Shown: positions 1 through 9,414, numbered from the stretch's first letter. The stretch is DNA of 64,000 bases from Granulosicoccus sp045106195 (GCA_045106195.1 JBGCEH010000045.1:62001-126000); one strand, 5' to 3'. Made by a program: numbers and translations. The notes: a model not told the origin generated them from the letters alone.

Positions 1-1
1 C

Positions 2-967
2 GCTTATCAAGTCGGTGGCGTTAGCGGCATCGTGTACGGTTTTGCCAAAAGCCAGGATCGATTGTATCGAAAAGGGCTGTCTGTATTCGGGCGTCTTGGT
101 CTAGGTGCATTGAACAACAATGCGAACGGGATCCGGTTTAAACGAGTCAATGATGTTCACCTGCTTGCTGGGGTAGGTCTGGAGTACGGGTTCAACAAAG
201 CTGTGGCTGCCCGCCTGGAATTTGTCAGGCATGAAACTGACGCAAGCTATGCCCAGTTTGGTGTGCTCTATCGCCTTGGTACCGAAAGAGCGCTTTCCGG
301 GACATCCTCAATTACAACGCCAGCAGATCGCAATGACATTGACACAGATGAGGACCTTGAATTTGAAGTGACGTTCGGTGCAGGGCAAGAACCTGTTGAT
401 TCGGAAAATTCAGTTGCAGAGATTATTTCTGATCCGGTACCGAAACCGGACGATATTGATTCGCCGAGTGCCGGGATGGTCGAGGAAAACCTGTTGGCAG
501 AGGATACGTCCATGCATGCCGGAGAATTAGCTCAGGGTGACAAGGACCTCGATGGGGTCAGGAATGAAATCGATGCCTGTCCTGAAACCGGAGCCGGTCT
601 GCCGGTTGATTCCACCGGCTGTGATTTTTTCAATGGTGTTATCGAAGGGATTCATTTTCAGGTTGGTTCCGCTGAATTAACGGAAGGTGCAATCATCGTT
701 CTCGCCGAGATCCTTCGAGTGTTGCTGGAGTATCCGGAAATCAACATTACAATAGAAGCCCATACTGATAACAGCGGCGATGCTGAACAGAATCTGCAGC
801 TATCCAGGCGCCGAGCTCTGGCTGTTGTTCGGTTTCTGGTGGATAACGGCATTTCTGGCTTACGTCTGAGGCCGCAGGCTTTTGGTGAGTCTCGACCACG
901 TGTCACTAATAATTCGCCGGACGGTCGTGCAGCCAATCGCCGAGTTGAGTTCAGCGTATTCATGTAG
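2..967 (+). CDS. OmpA family protein, 5' end cut off by window edge
   Basis: The frame is open from the first base, so the true start lies outside the window; the GTG at 32 is only an internal codon. The N-terminal part in view reads like the last strands of a beta-barrel (LGLGALNNNAN, GVGLEYGFNKAVAARLEF, GVLYRLG). An acidic linker follows, with one thrombospondin type 3-like unit (DKDLDGVRNEIDACPETG). The C-terminal ~100 residues are an OmpA-like peptidoglycan-binding domain, with EAHTDNSG, LQLSRRRALAVVRFL, AFGESRP and the closing NRRVEFSVF. In this family the barrel sits in the outer membrane and the C-terminal domain binds diaminopimelate of peptidoglycan, tethering the two layers. The class is clear; the specific role is not. 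Confidence 0.85.
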   Translation, partial: AYQVGGVSGIVYGFAKSQDRLYRKGLSVFGRLGLGALNNNANGIRFKRVNDVHLLAGVGLEYGFNKAVAARLEFVRHETDASYAQFGVLYRLGTERALSGTSSITTPADRNDIDTDEDLEFEVTFGAGQEPVDSENSVAEIISDPVPKPDDIDSPSAGMVEENLLAEDTSMHAGELAQGDKDLDGVRNEIDACPETGAGLPVDSTGCDFFNGVIEGIHFQVGSAELTEGAIIVLAEILRVLLEYPEINITIEAHTDNSGDAEQNLQLSRRRALAVVRFLVDNGISGLRLRPQAFGESRPRVTNNSPDGRAANRRVEFSVFM

Positions 968-1068
968 GGCTTGTATTGCAGAACCGGTCACCGGTCGAAC
1001 GGAATCTGTTGGTTGGGTCGTGTTGAATTTGAGCTGTTGTTCAGCTCTTGCAAGGAAGAGTCTGAATA

Positions 1069-2853
1069 ATGATGAGTTCGTGTTTTCATACAATTCGCAC
1101 AGCGATTGCGTTTTGTTTCTGCGCAGGGGTTTGTTCTCCGCTTTTTTCCCAGATAGTGAATGCCGCAGATACGGTTGAAGTCCCCGGCTCTTATGGATCC
1201 GCGACTCACCAGATGGTTGTTCCCGGTCCGTTTTTTGGCGAGATAGCGGCCGATGAGCACAGGGTTGCAGCTGACGTGACAGCTCTGAATCACAATGATG
1301 AACCGCATGGAGGGACCTCCGCATTTCCTGTTCTTGTACAGAACTCCAGTTCCTATTCCGTTAATGTCTTTGCAACCAATCCTATCGACGTGGCTGCGAC
1401 GATTTCTGCATGGGTTGATTTCGATGGTAACGGTAAATTCGACATAGACGAATTTGCAACAACCATGGCGCTTCCGGGGACATTGAATTTTAAATACAAA
1501 CTGGTCTGGCCAGATCTTTTGGGTGTATCGACTGACTTTCTGGGTACAAGCTATGTGCGTTTTCGGATTTCAAGTGCACTACTATTGGCGGCTGATGCTA
1601 CCGGTGAAGCCCCCGATGGTGAGGTGAAAGACTATTCTGTGGATGTGCAGCTCGATTCCGATGGCGATGACATCCCTGATGCCATGGATCTCGACAATGA
1701 CAATGATGGTATTCGGGATGCTCAGGAAGGTACAGACGTCGATACCGATGGTGACGGTACGGTAAATTCTCTGGATCTTGATTCTGATGCAGATTCAATT
1801 CCTGACTATATCGAAGCCGGAGAAAATCCGCTCGAACCGATAGATACAGATCTTGATGGGGTGCCTGATTACCTGGATGTCGATTCCAACGATGACGGTA
1901 TACTGGACATCAACGACCAGCTGGACGACGTCGATGGTGACGGATTACCAGACGTCATCGATGGCACGGTTGATTCTGACGGAGATGGCATCGTTAATTT
2001 GCTGGACCTGGATTCTGACAACGATACTATTCCTGATGCCATTGAACGAGGAACACAGAATACCCCCGCTGATAGCGATCAAGACGGTATTGCCGATTAT
2101 CTGGATCTGGACAGCGATAACGATGGCATTATCGATATTCGCGAAGCCAATGGTGGAGAGTTGGATATAAATAGGGTGGATGTGGACAACGATGGCCGGG
2201 TTGATGATGCTCAGTTGACAGGCATGAACGGTTTTCTGGATCGAGCAGAGACAGATCCGGATTCCGGAATCCCGATCTATTCAGTGGTTGACAGTGATTC
2301 AGATGGTATTCGTGATTTCCGCGATCTGGACAGTGACAATGATGGAATTTCAGATTTGCTGGAGACTTTGGGTAGTGATGCCGACAGCAATGGGTTGCTG
2401 GATAGCGTCCTCGATGTGGATAGGGATGGACTCATTGACGGCGGTAACAGCATTTCAAGAATCGGATCTTTTGCAGATACGGATGCCGACTCCATACCGG
2501 ATTTTCAGGACGACAATGCCGATGGTCGTACGCAGACGCAGGATGATCTTCCTGATACCGATGCGCTGGATAACCCCGGACCGTTAGTTGATGGCTCAGA
2601 CCCGCTCGCTGCGAATACGCCTGTCGTCGGGATAGGCCTGGCTGGTGGTGCAGGATGCTCCTTGCCCGGCCAAAGTCCATGGCAAGGATTGAACAAACGG
2701 ATTGACGTAGTGTTTCCGCTAGTACTTTTCCTCAGCCTTGGAACCTGTCTCGCCCGATTTGTTCGCCGGCATGCAGTGCACCGAAATTCGATAAGAAAAA
2801 CGGATACTGCCCAAGGTTCTCGTTTTCTGTGCAAGCACCGATTGATGCTGTGA
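1069..2853 (+). CDS. Secreted Asp-rich (TSP3/calcium-repeat) protein with JDVT-CTERM-like tail
   Basis: A 594-residue exported protein. Residues 1-32 form a signal peptide ending VNA-AD. Next comes a beta domain of about 150 residues resembling the GEVED type (WVDFDGNGKFD; DGEVKDYSVDV). Residues ~195-485 are a long run of D-x-D-x-D-G repeats such as DSDGDGIVNLLDLDSDND, typical of thrombospondin type 3-like calcium binding. The C-terminus carries a Gly-Cys motif (GGAGCSLPG), IDVV, a hydrophobic segment (FPLVLFLSLGTCLA) and a basic stretch, the layout of a JDVT-CTERM sorting signal. The tail runs about 25 residues past the basic stretch, longer than usual. The start ATGATG lies behind AAGGAAGAG. 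Probably a surface-anchored structural or adhesion protein; no enzymatic motif is seen. Confidence 0.75.
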   Translation: MMSSCFHTIRTAIAFCFCAGVCSPLFSQIVNAADTVEVPGSYGSATHQMVVPGPFFGEIAADEHRVAADVTALNHNDEPHGGTSAFPVLVQNSSSYSVNVFATNPIDVAATISAWVDFDGNGKFDIDEFATTMALPGTLNFKYKLVWPDLLGVSTDFLGTSYVRFRISSALLLAADATGEAPDGEVKDYSVDVQLDSDGDDIPDAMDLDNDNDGIRDAQEGTDVDTDGDGTVNSLDLDSDADSIPDYIEAGENPLEPIDTDLDGVPDYLDVDSNDDGILDINDQLDDVDGDGLPDVIDGTVDSDGDGIVNLLDLDSDNDTIPDAIERGTQNTPADSDQDGIADYLDLDSDNDGIIDIREANGGELDINRVDVDNDGRVDDAQLTGMNGFLDRAETDPDSGIPIYSVVDSDSDGIRDFRDLDSDNDGISDLLETLGSDADSNGLLDSVLDVDRDGLIDGGNSISRIGSFADTDADSIPDFQDDNADGRTQTQDDLPDTDALDNPGPLVDGSDPLAANTPVVGIGLAGGAGCSLPGQSPWQGLNKRIDVVFPLVLFLSLGTCLARFVRRHAVHRNSIRKTDTAQGSRFLCKHRLML

Positions 2854-3183
2854 ATGGGGCCACATCTGAGCATATGAACTGAAATTACCCAAAAAAATTT
2901 CATTCGATCCTGAATGGGTATCGACGGATGCGTGGGACGTCCGCAGCAGGCTGATAACTCCTGATTCTACGGTGGAATTTATACGAAAGAGGGTGATTTT
3001 ACGTCTGTAATATAACTACATAAATCGTGAAATACTCTTGCAAGCTACTGTTTTTAAATGTTTTTTTTGACATGAGTGGTGTTTCAAAGGGTTTCACTAC
3101 AGTATAGTTTCCCGCTTCAATGCCGCTGAGATGAGCGACAAAGTCACCATCGCGGCAGACCGCCCAAGCTTTTGGAGTGAACT
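2854..3183. other. Intergenic leader before pckA, no gene
   Basis: No convincing coding frame. The second half is AT-rich. It holds a perfect TTGACA at 3067-3072 and a TATAGT at 3103-3108, but the 30-nt gap between them is too long for one sigma-70 promoter. TATAGT may be a -10 with a poor -35. A pckA promoter is expected here; the exact site is not decidable by eye. Confidence 0.4.
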
Positions 3184-4815
3184 ATGAATCAGACTGCTCG
3201 TGTTCTGACAACCGGACTGGACCTTTCACCCTATGGAATTTCTGACGCTGCCGAGATTGTCTATAACCCAAGCTATGAGCAGTTGTTCGAAGAAGAGACG
3301 CGTACTGATCTACAAGAACTTGAACGCGGCACTCTCACTGACAGTGGTGCCATCGCCGTAGATACCGGCGCATTTACAGGTAGAAGCCCTAAAGACAAAT
3401 ACATTGTTGAAGACGAGCTAACCCGCGATGTTCTCTGGTGGTCAACACAAGGAGATAACGACAACAAGGCAATATCTGAAACAGTTTGGTCAAGATTAAA
3501 ATCGTTGGTCGGTAACCATCTGACGGGAAAGCGTTTGTTTGTCGTGGATGCTTTCTGTGGAGCGAATGAAAATACTCGCCTTAGTGTTCGGTTCATCACC
3601 GAGGTCGCGTGGCAGGCTCACTTTGTTACCAACATGTTCATTCGTCCGTCTGTCCGGGAGCTAGCGCTCTTTGAACCGGACTTTGCGGTGATGAATGCTG
3701 CATCAGTGGTAAACCCGGATTGGGAAGAGCAAGGCTTGAATTCGGAAAATTTCGTCGCTTTTAACTTTAGTGAAAAAATTCAGCTGATTGGCGGAAGCTG
3801 GTACGGCGGTGAGATGAAGAAAGGCATGTTTTCGTACATGAATTTCCTGTTGCCACTGCAAGGAATCGCATCAATGCATTGTTCTGCCAACACGGGAGAC
3901 GATGGTGACACGGCTGTCTTCTTTGGTCTGTCAGGTACCGGCAAGACGACCTTATCGACTGATCCCAAGCGAAAACTCATTGGCGACGACGAGCACGGTT
4001 GGGATGATGAGGGAGTGTTCAACTACGAAGGCGGGTGTTATGCGAAAACTATCAGACTGAGTGCTGAAGCTGAGCCGGATATTCATGCTGCGATTCGACG
4101 TGACGCACTGCTGGAAAATGTCGTTGTCAGAAGTGACGGCTCTGTGGACTTCGATGATGGCAGCAAGACTGAAAACGCTCGTGTGTCCTACCCGATCTAC
4201 CATATCGACAATATTGTCAAACCCGTATCAAAAGCAGGACATGCAAGCAGGGTGATTTTTCTGACTGCCGATGCCTTTGGCGTTTTGCCGGCTGTGTCGT
4301 TGCTAACACCTGAGCAGACCCGATATCACTTTCTTTCGGGCTTTACTGCAAAGCTTGCGGGTACTGAGTTAGGAATAACAAGTCCCCAACCGACATTTTC
4401 TGCCTGTTTTGGAAAGGCATTTCTCAGCCTCCATCCAACAAAGTATGCCGATGAGTTGTCCAGACGAATGCGGGCATCGGGTGCCAGGGCCTATCTGGTG
4501 AATACGGGATGGAACGGTAGTGGCAAACGAATTTCCATCAAGGCGACTCGAGCGATAATCGACGCGATCCTGCAGGGCGATTTTGATGACGCCGAAACCA
4601 CCACCATTCCTTTGTTTAATCTGCAGGTTCCCGTTCAGGTCACGGGAGTAGAGTGTGAATTGCTGGATCCCAGGAATACCTATGATTCTGCAGCTGACTG
4701 GGAAAGCAAGGCAGAGGAGCTTGCCAAACTGTTTATCGCTAATTTCGATCAGTACACCGACACGGAAAGTGGTCGCGAACTGGTCAGTGCCGGTCCCGTT
4801 TTGAGCAGCAAGTAG
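3184..4815 (+). CDS. pckA: Phosphoenolpyruvate carboxykinase (ATP)
   Basis: Catalyses oxaloacetate + ATP to phosphoenolpyruvate + CO2 + ADP, the entry to gluconeogenesis, in the cytoplasm. At 543 residues it has the usual length of the ATP-dependent family. It contains the P-loop GLSGTGKTTLS at about residues 247-257, the kinase-2/metal site IGDDEHGWDDEGVFNYEGG shortly after, GRSPKDKYIV near the N-terminus for substrate binding, and NTGWNGSGKRI in the C-terminal part. The start ATG at 3184 follows a TGGAGTG ribosome binding site about 7 nt upstream. It stands alone, convergent with the M48 protease gene. Its presence fits growth on acids and fatty acids, in line with the beta-oxidation island later in the window. 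Confidence 0.97.
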   Translation: MNQTARVLTTGLDLSPYGISDAAEIVYNPSYEQLFEEETRTDLQELERGTLTDSGAIAVDTGAFTGRSPKDKYIVEDELTRDVLWWSTQGDNDNKAISETVWSRLKSLVGNHLTGKRLFVVDAFCGANENTRLSVRFITEVAWQAHFVTNMFIRPSVRELALFEPDFAVMNAASVVNPDWEEQGLNSENFVAFNFSEKIQLIGGSWYGGEMKKGMFSYMNFLLPLQGIASMHCSANTGDDGDTAVFFGLSGTGKTTLSTDPKRKLIGDDEHGWDDEGVFNYEGGCYAKTIRLSAEAEPDIHAAIRRDALLENVVVRSDGSVDFDDGSKTENARVSYPIYHIDNIVKPVSKAGHASRVIFLTADAFGVLPAVSLLTPEQTRYHFLSGFTAKLAGTELGITSPQPTFSACFGKAFLSLHPTKYADELSRRMRASGARAYLVNTGWNGSGKRISIKATRAIIDAILQGDFDDAETTTIPLFNLQVPVQVTGVECELLDPRNTYDSAADWESKAEELAKLFIANFDQYTDTESGRELVSAGPVLSSK

Positions 4816-4878
4816 GCCTGCGAGGATCGTCTTGGTCTGCCATCCATCAACCCATCACAGCCAACCCAGACCATTCTT

Positions 4879-4901
4879 ATCCCCGCGAAAGCGGGGGTTC
4901 T
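4879..4901. repeat. Dispersed palindromic element, copy A (single arm)
   Basis: CCCCGC-GAAA-GCGGGG hairpin (4881-4896) between the convergent pckA and M48 genes. It matches one arm of the two-arm elements at 17169, 34368 and 47934 (core CCCGCGAARGCGGG). A separate 7-bp inverted repeat TGGTCTG/CAGACCA (4833-4839, 4867-4873) precedes it. It may double as a bidirectional transcription stop, although no T-run follows. Confidence 0.6.
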
Positions 4902-4951
4902 CCTCCTGCCGAGAAAACGCTCCGTCATTGATCATCCGGATTTGCACAACG

Positions 4952-6499
4952 CTATCGTAGCCGTGCAGCCTTGTCCTTCAAATCCTTGAGACTGGCTGAA
5001 AGCCGAATTTCATCTTGTGAGCCTTCGACAACCTCACGCAGCGCAAGCTCGATCTGGCTCTGTGCTCTCGCAAGCTCATCCAGACCCTCGAAATACCGAG
5101 CCAGTGACTCATGACTGCCAGCGTTGTCGCCCAGCTGTTGCTGGATACTGGCAAGCTCTCGCCAGGCAAGTGGATTCGGATCGAGAGTGCTGCGTATGTA
5201 ACGGGTTGCTACTTTAAGGGCATTGGGCAATTGCCGTGCCCCTACCAATGTATGCAGTCGCTTTTCCACAATGGAATATCTGTCCGGATATAGATCCGAC
5301 AATGCCGCAAGTCGCGAGTCCATAGCCGCACTTTTGTCGGAGCTTTCGATATCTGCTCTCAACAGTTCAACCGTCGGATTCGTGGAAACGATAGAGTCCA
5401 GAGTGTCGAGGTACTTTCTGGCTTGCGAATCGTTATTGTCACGTTGTGCCTTTAATGCCAGGGCGTATGAATTTTGAGGATTAGCTTTGCGCTGGTATTG
5501 TGACTTGAAGTGGCGCATGCTCTGAGCAGGATCTGTAGAGGTCAGCACGGCCAGACGAGCCTTGAAGAGCTGAAACTCAATCGAATTCACGCGTTCTCTG
5601 ACAGGTTTCGAGCTGGCCCGGTCGGTCGCCTCGGCTATCCGGTTGTTATCAAGCGGGTGAGTGCGCAAGTACTCCAAGGCGCGGTTAGAGGTGTTCAAGG
5701 AATTTTTACGGCGTAGTATGTCGAATGATTCGGCCATGGCGCGAGGGTCGTATTCTGCGTTGGCAAGGATTTCTATACCGATTCGATCGGCTTCCACTTC
5801 GTTGCTACGAGTGAAATTGATAGCTGATTGCTGGCTGGCTGCCAGTCCCGCGGCAAGAGCCGCCTGCCCGGCCTGCGGGGATGCCTGGCCAATAATGATC
5901 GCAGCCAGAACGGCCGCAGCTGCACTTAGAGAAGCCTTGTTTCCCGTTGCAAAGGCGCGCGCATGATGCCGTTGAGTAACGTGAGCTATCTCGTGTGCGA
6001 CCACACTTGCCAGTTGTTCTTCGTGATTCATGACTGCTATAAGCCCTGAATTGACGCCTACATACCCGCCGGGAATGGCAAACGCATTAATCTGAGGATC
6101 GTCGATAACGAAAAAAGTAAAGTTGTTGATGTCGGTTCTGCCTGTGCCCAGAACCAGCCGGTTTCCCAAATTCTGAATGTATTCGGTTATCTGTACATCA
6201 CGCACCAGTGGCAAGCTGGCTCTGATCTGACGCATGAACTGTGCGCCGAGTAGTTTTTCTTCAACCGGTGACAATGCCGTGTCTGCAGGTTCGCCCATAC
6301 TGGGCAGATTCTGTTGGGCGAAGACGACATGCGCCGTCAGGCTTATGACCAATCCTGCAAGACAAGCTGCAAGGTGGCGAGTCCAGCTGATACGGCGATT
6401 GCCCGCTTTGCCAAATAGCGTCGTCCAGCCGTTCAGCATGCCAGCGTTGAGCCGCTTGGCAAGATTGGGTCGCTTAATTGAGACAGGTTGGTTGTTCAA
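4952..6499 (-). CDS. bepA: M48 family periplasmic metalloprotease with TPRs (BepA/YfgC-like)
   Basis: A zinc metalloprotease of the BepA/YfgC class, which in known members works in the periplasm on outer-membrane protein and LptD assembly. The HExxH site is in VVAHEIAHVTQRHHA (~residues 165-180), and the third ligand is expected in NEVEADRIG further on. A hydrophobic export segment (HLAACLAGLVISLTAHVVFAQ) ends near residue 61. About 40 residues precede it, an unusually long n-region, so a later start such as the internal Met at residue 21 (MLNGW) is possible. The C-terminal ~200 residues are helical and TPR-like, as in BepA (total length there ~487; here 515). Monocistronic on the minus strand. 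Confidence 0.85.
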   Translation of the reverse strand: MNNQPVSIKRPNLAKRLNAGMLNGWTTLFGKAGNRRISWTRHLAACLAGLVISLTAHVVFAQQNLPSMGEPADTALSPVEEKLLGAQFMRQIRASLPLVRDVQITEYIQNLGNRLVLGTGRTDINNFTFFVIDDPQINAFAIPGGYVGVNSGLIAVMNHEEQLASVVAHEIAHVTQRHHARAFATGNKASLSAAAAVLAAIIIGQASPQAGQAALAAGLAASQQSAINFTRSNEVEADRIGIEILANAEYDPRAMAESFDILRRKNSLNTSNRALEYLRTHPLDNNRIAEATDRASSKPVRERVNSIEFQLFKARLAVLTSTDPAQSMRHFKSQYQRKANPQNSYALALKAQRDNNDSQARKYLDTLDSIVSTNPTVELLRADIESSDKSAAMDSRLAALSDLYPDRYSIVEKRLHTLVGARQLPNALKVATRYIRSTLDPNPLAWRELASIQQQLGDNAGSHESLARYFEGLDELARAQSQIELALREVVEGSQDEIRLSASLKDLKDKAARLR

Positions 6500-7194
6500 G
6501 GTAAAAGGCGGTGTTGGACTCTGTCGGAAATTAGTTTGGTTGCAAAAGTGGATTATCAGATTTCTAAGTCGTTCTGGGTAGTAACGGCGGGAACTCTCAA
6601 TTATGTGGCCTTTCGAGTCTCGGATAGCGTAATTGATCGGTTGAAAGATGCCAAAACCCGGAAGCCTCCCTCAAAACTGACCTTCCTAACTCTGCGAGCG
6701 TTTGTTGCTACGATTTTTTTCCAGACATGATCTGGTTCTCTAATGAATGAAATTCATGGGCATTGAGATGCCACACAGTCACGCTATACTCCCGTTATAC
6801 GTTACAAGAGGCTATACTGGAAGTGTCTGGAGGTTTGACACAATCCGGCCAAATAGCAGGTTTGCCACTTTCGCGTTCTACCACTCGCAGTAAGTGATCC
6901 GGCGGTCTACCCACCACCGCCATCAAATTTGTACCAACCGTTACGCTGCTTGCCGCCTCCCAGGACATCCGCAATGCGCACAGGAACCCGCGCTGACAGC
7001 TGATCTTTACAGACAGTCAAGAGTGTAGACACTCTGGATCATCTCAAGTTCAGTTGGCAGAGCTTGCTCTACGCGCATGACAAATTGATAATCAGAAATA
7101 ATTTTATATTCGTACAAGGGCAACGCTAACTGGAATCGTCACACGAGACGATCCGAAAGCCTGCGTTTTTGCGTTCAATACAGAGGATCTATCG
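6500..7194. other. Long intergenic region: divergent promoters and ilvIH leader
   Basis: About 700 bp with no supportable gene. It should carry the promoter of the M48 gene (leftward) and of ilvIH (rightward). Visible structure: a sigma-70-like site at 6763-6790; GCTATACT twice as a direct repeat (6783-6790 and 6811-6818); a perfect 6-bp hairpin AGAGTG-TAGA-CACTCT (7020-7035) without a T-run; and an AT-rich patch at 7085-7110. I found no leader peptide rich in Leu, Val or Ile codons. If the 6763 promoter is used, the ilvI mRNA carries a leader of about 400 nt. Confidence 0.45.
6763..6790 (+). promoter_or_regulatory. Candidate sigma-70 promoter for ilvIH
   Basis: TTGAGA (6763-6768), 16-nt spacer, TATACT (6785-6790): one mismatch to each consensus hexamer with acceptable spacing. 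It is the best promoter-like pair in the region but lies ~400 nt before the ilvI start, so a closer promoter is also possible. Confidence 0.35.
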
Positions 7195-8913
7195 GTGGAG
7201 TTATCAGGTGGTGAAGTACTTATCGAAGCGCTCAAAGAGGAGGGGGTCGAGTTCATATTCGGCTATCCGGGCGGCGCTGTCCTACACATTTATGACGCGC
7301 TCTACGAACAGAACTCGGTAAAGCATATTCTTGTGCGCCATGAGCAGGGTGCAACGCATGCGGCCGATGGCTACGCTCGAGCAACTGGTAAGCCGGGTGT
7401 CGTGTTGGTGACGTCAGGACCTGGGGCCACTAATGCTGTGACAGGAATAGCGACGGCGTTCATGGACTCCATTCCAATGGTTGTTATTTCCGGTCAGGTG
7501 CAAAGCCGATTTATCGGAAGCGATGCGTTCCAGGAAGTGGACTGCATCGGAATAACGCGCCCATGCGTAAAGCATAACTTCCTGGTCGATTCGCTCGAAA
7601 ACTTCGCCGAAACCATCAAGAAAGCGTTTCATGTAGCAACCACTGGGCGACCTGGGCCAGTAGTCGTCGATATTCCGAAGGATTTCACTACACCGGGTAT
7701 CAAGGTGCCCTTCGAATATCCAAAGACCGTGAACATGCGTTCTTACAGCCCCGCCGAACAGGGACATCCCGGGCAGATCAGGAAGGCCGTTGACCTGATC
7801 CTGTCTGCCAAACGCCCCATGATCTACTCGGGTGGCGGCTGTGTGCTGGGTGATGCAGCCTCGCAACTCACGGAGTTTACCGAGTTGCTGGGTTACCCGA
7901 TTACGCAAACCCTGATGGGTCTTGGCGCTTTTCCGGCGTCCAATAAATTGAACCTGGGCATGCTTGGCATGCACGGAACCTATGAAGCCAACATGGCGAT
8001 GCACGATTGCGATGTGCTCATTGCCATTGGCGCACGTTTTGATGATCGCGTCACCGGCGAAATCGAGAGCTTCTGCCCGCATGCCCGCATTGTCCATGTC
8101 GATGTCGATCCTGCATCCATCTCCAAGAATGTGGTTGTGGACGTACCTATCGTTGGAAACGTCAGTCAGGTGCTCGATGCCATGAACACACTCATCAAAG
8201 AGACTGACAAGCGGGCTGACACTGCTGATCTTGCTGAGTGGTGGGCGATTATCAAAAGCTGGAAGGGAACGGATTGCCTGGCTTACGAGCAAGGTGACAA
8301 ACTAATCAAGCCCCAGTCTGTGGTCGAATCGTTGTGGCGCACGACAAAAGGCGACGCCTACGTTACATCTGATGTGGGCCAACACCAGATGTGGGCTGCC
8401 CAGTTTTATGGCTTCGACAAGCCGCGTCGTTGGATCAATTCAGGTGGGCTTGGCACCATGGGTTTCGGTCTGCCGGCAGCCATAGGGGTTCAGCTTGCAT
8501 TTCCAGATGACATGGTGGCGTGTGTTACTGGTGAAGCCAGCATCCAGATGTGCATTCAGGAGCTGTCAACGTGTTTGCAGTACGACACGCCCATCAAGAT
8601 CATCTGCCTGAATAATCGTTATATGGGCATGGTGAGACAGTGGCAGGAATTCAACTACGAAAAGCGTTATTCTCATTCATATATGGATGCATTGCCTGAT
8701 TTTGTCAAACTCACAGAAAGTTATGGTCATGTGGGGATGCGCATCGAGAACCCGGCTGATGTGGATGGTGCCATGCAGGAGGCCTTTGCAATGAAAGACC
8801 GACTTGTATTCATGGATTTCCAGACAGATCAAGCCGAAAACGTCTATCCGATGATCGAAGCTGGTAAGGGACACCATGAAATGCGTCTAAATCCTGCAAG
8901 GGAGCTTGCCTGA
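7195..8913 (+). CDS. ilvI: Acetolactate synthase, large catalytic subunit
   Basis: Thiamine diphosphate-dependent condensation of pyruvate with pyruvate or 2-ketobutyrate, the first common step of valine, leucine and isoleucine synthesis. The 572 residues show the N-terminal FGYPGGAVLHIYDAL, the catalytic Glu in RHEQGATHAADGYAR, an FAD-contact central domain, and the ThDP region ending LNNRYMGMVRQWQEF. The metal motif reads GEAS (Glu447-Ala448) where E. coli IlvI has GDGS; Glu occurs in relatives, but Ala in place of Gly is less usual. The GTG start at 7195 is set by AGAGGA (7182-7187) 7 nt upstream and gives the family N-terminus. The stop overlaps the ilvH start as TGATG, so the subunits are translationally coupled. 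Confidence 0.95.
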   Translation: MELSGGEVLIEALKEEGVEFIFGYPGGAVLHIYDALYEQNSVKHILVRHEQGATHAADGYARATGKPGVVLVTSGPGATNAVTGIATAFMDSIPMVVISGQVQSRFIGSDAFQEVDCIGITRPCVKHNFLVDSLENFAETIKKAFHVATTGRPGPVVVDIPKDFTTPGIKVPFEYPKTVNMRSYSPAEQGHPGQIRKAVDLILSAKRPMIYSGGGCVLGDAASQLTEFTELLGYPITQTLMGLGAFPASNKLNLGMLGMHGTYEANMAMHDCDVLIAIGARFDDRVTGEIESFCPHARIVHVDVDPASISKNVVVDVPIVGNVSQVLDAMNTLIKETDKRADTADLAEWWAIIKSWKGTDCLAYEQGDKLIKPQSVVESLWRTTKGDAYVTSDVGQHQMWAAQFYGFDKPRRWINSGGLGTMGFGLPAAIGVQLAFPDDMVACVTGEASIQMCIQELSTCLQYDTPIKIICLNNRYMGMVRQWQEFNYEKRYSHSYMDALPDFVKLTESYGHVGMRIENPADVDGAMQEAFAMKDRLVFMDFQTDQAENVYPMIEAGKGHHEMRLNPARELA

Positions 8914-9407
8914 TGCGAAGGCACGTTATTTCCATATTGCTTGAAAATGAATCTGGCGCACTTTCGAGAGTGTCGGGCTTGTTCAGCGCACGTGGCTACA
9001 ACATCGAATCCCTCACCGTCGCCACTACCCATGATCCAACGCTGTCACGCATGACTATAGTGTCGATCGGCACGGAGCAGACGGTGGAGCAGATCATCAA
9101 GCAGCTAAACAAGCTCATCGATGTGGTCAGGCTCACTGATCTGACCGAAGTGAACTTCATTGAGCGGGAAATCATGCTACTCAAGGTTCGCGCGGTAGAT
9201 TCTGCGCGTGAAGAGTTGAAGCGGCTTTCGGACATTTTTCGCGGCAGCATACTGGACGTGACAGAGACCAGCTACGTCATCGAGCTCACAGGCGACGATC
9301 ACAAGATCAACGCGTTTCTGGATGCCGTGGGCAGAGACAACGTCATCGAAGTCGTTCGTTCCGGGACAACAGGTGTTGCCCGGGGCGACAAGAGCTTGAA
9401 AGCCTAG
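8913..9407 (+). CDS. ilvH: Acetolactate synthase, small regulatory subunit
   Basis: The 164-residue regulatory partner of IlvI, which stimulates the catalytic subunit and gives feedback inhibition by valine in known enzymes. The N-terminal ACT domain is plain: HVISILLENESGALSRVSGLF followed by GYNIESLTVA. A second ACT-like half follows, with the conserved RELMLLKV-type segment here reading EREIMLLKVRA. Length matches the family (~163). It overlaps ilvI by one base. The operon appears to end here, at the hairpin from 9415. Confidence 0.95.
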   Translation: MRRHVISILLENESGALSRVSGLFSARGYNIESLTVATTHDPTLSRMTIVSIGTEQTVEQIIKQLNKLIDVVRLTDLTEVNFIEREIMLLKVRAVDSAREELKRLSDIFRGSILDVTETSYVIELTGDDHKINAFLDAVGRDNVIEVVRSGTTGVARGDKSLKA

Positions 9408-9414
9408 CCTCGAG

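Noticed and set aside
1640..2530. Several long open frames on both strands over the Asp-rich repeat region
   Set aside because: They are by-products of the biased GAT/GAC-rich repeat codons; the secreted protein explains the region.
3067..3108. TTGACA and TATAGT as a pckA promoter pair
   Set aside because: The 30-nt spacing is far outside the sigma-70 range; each hexamer alone is weak evidence.
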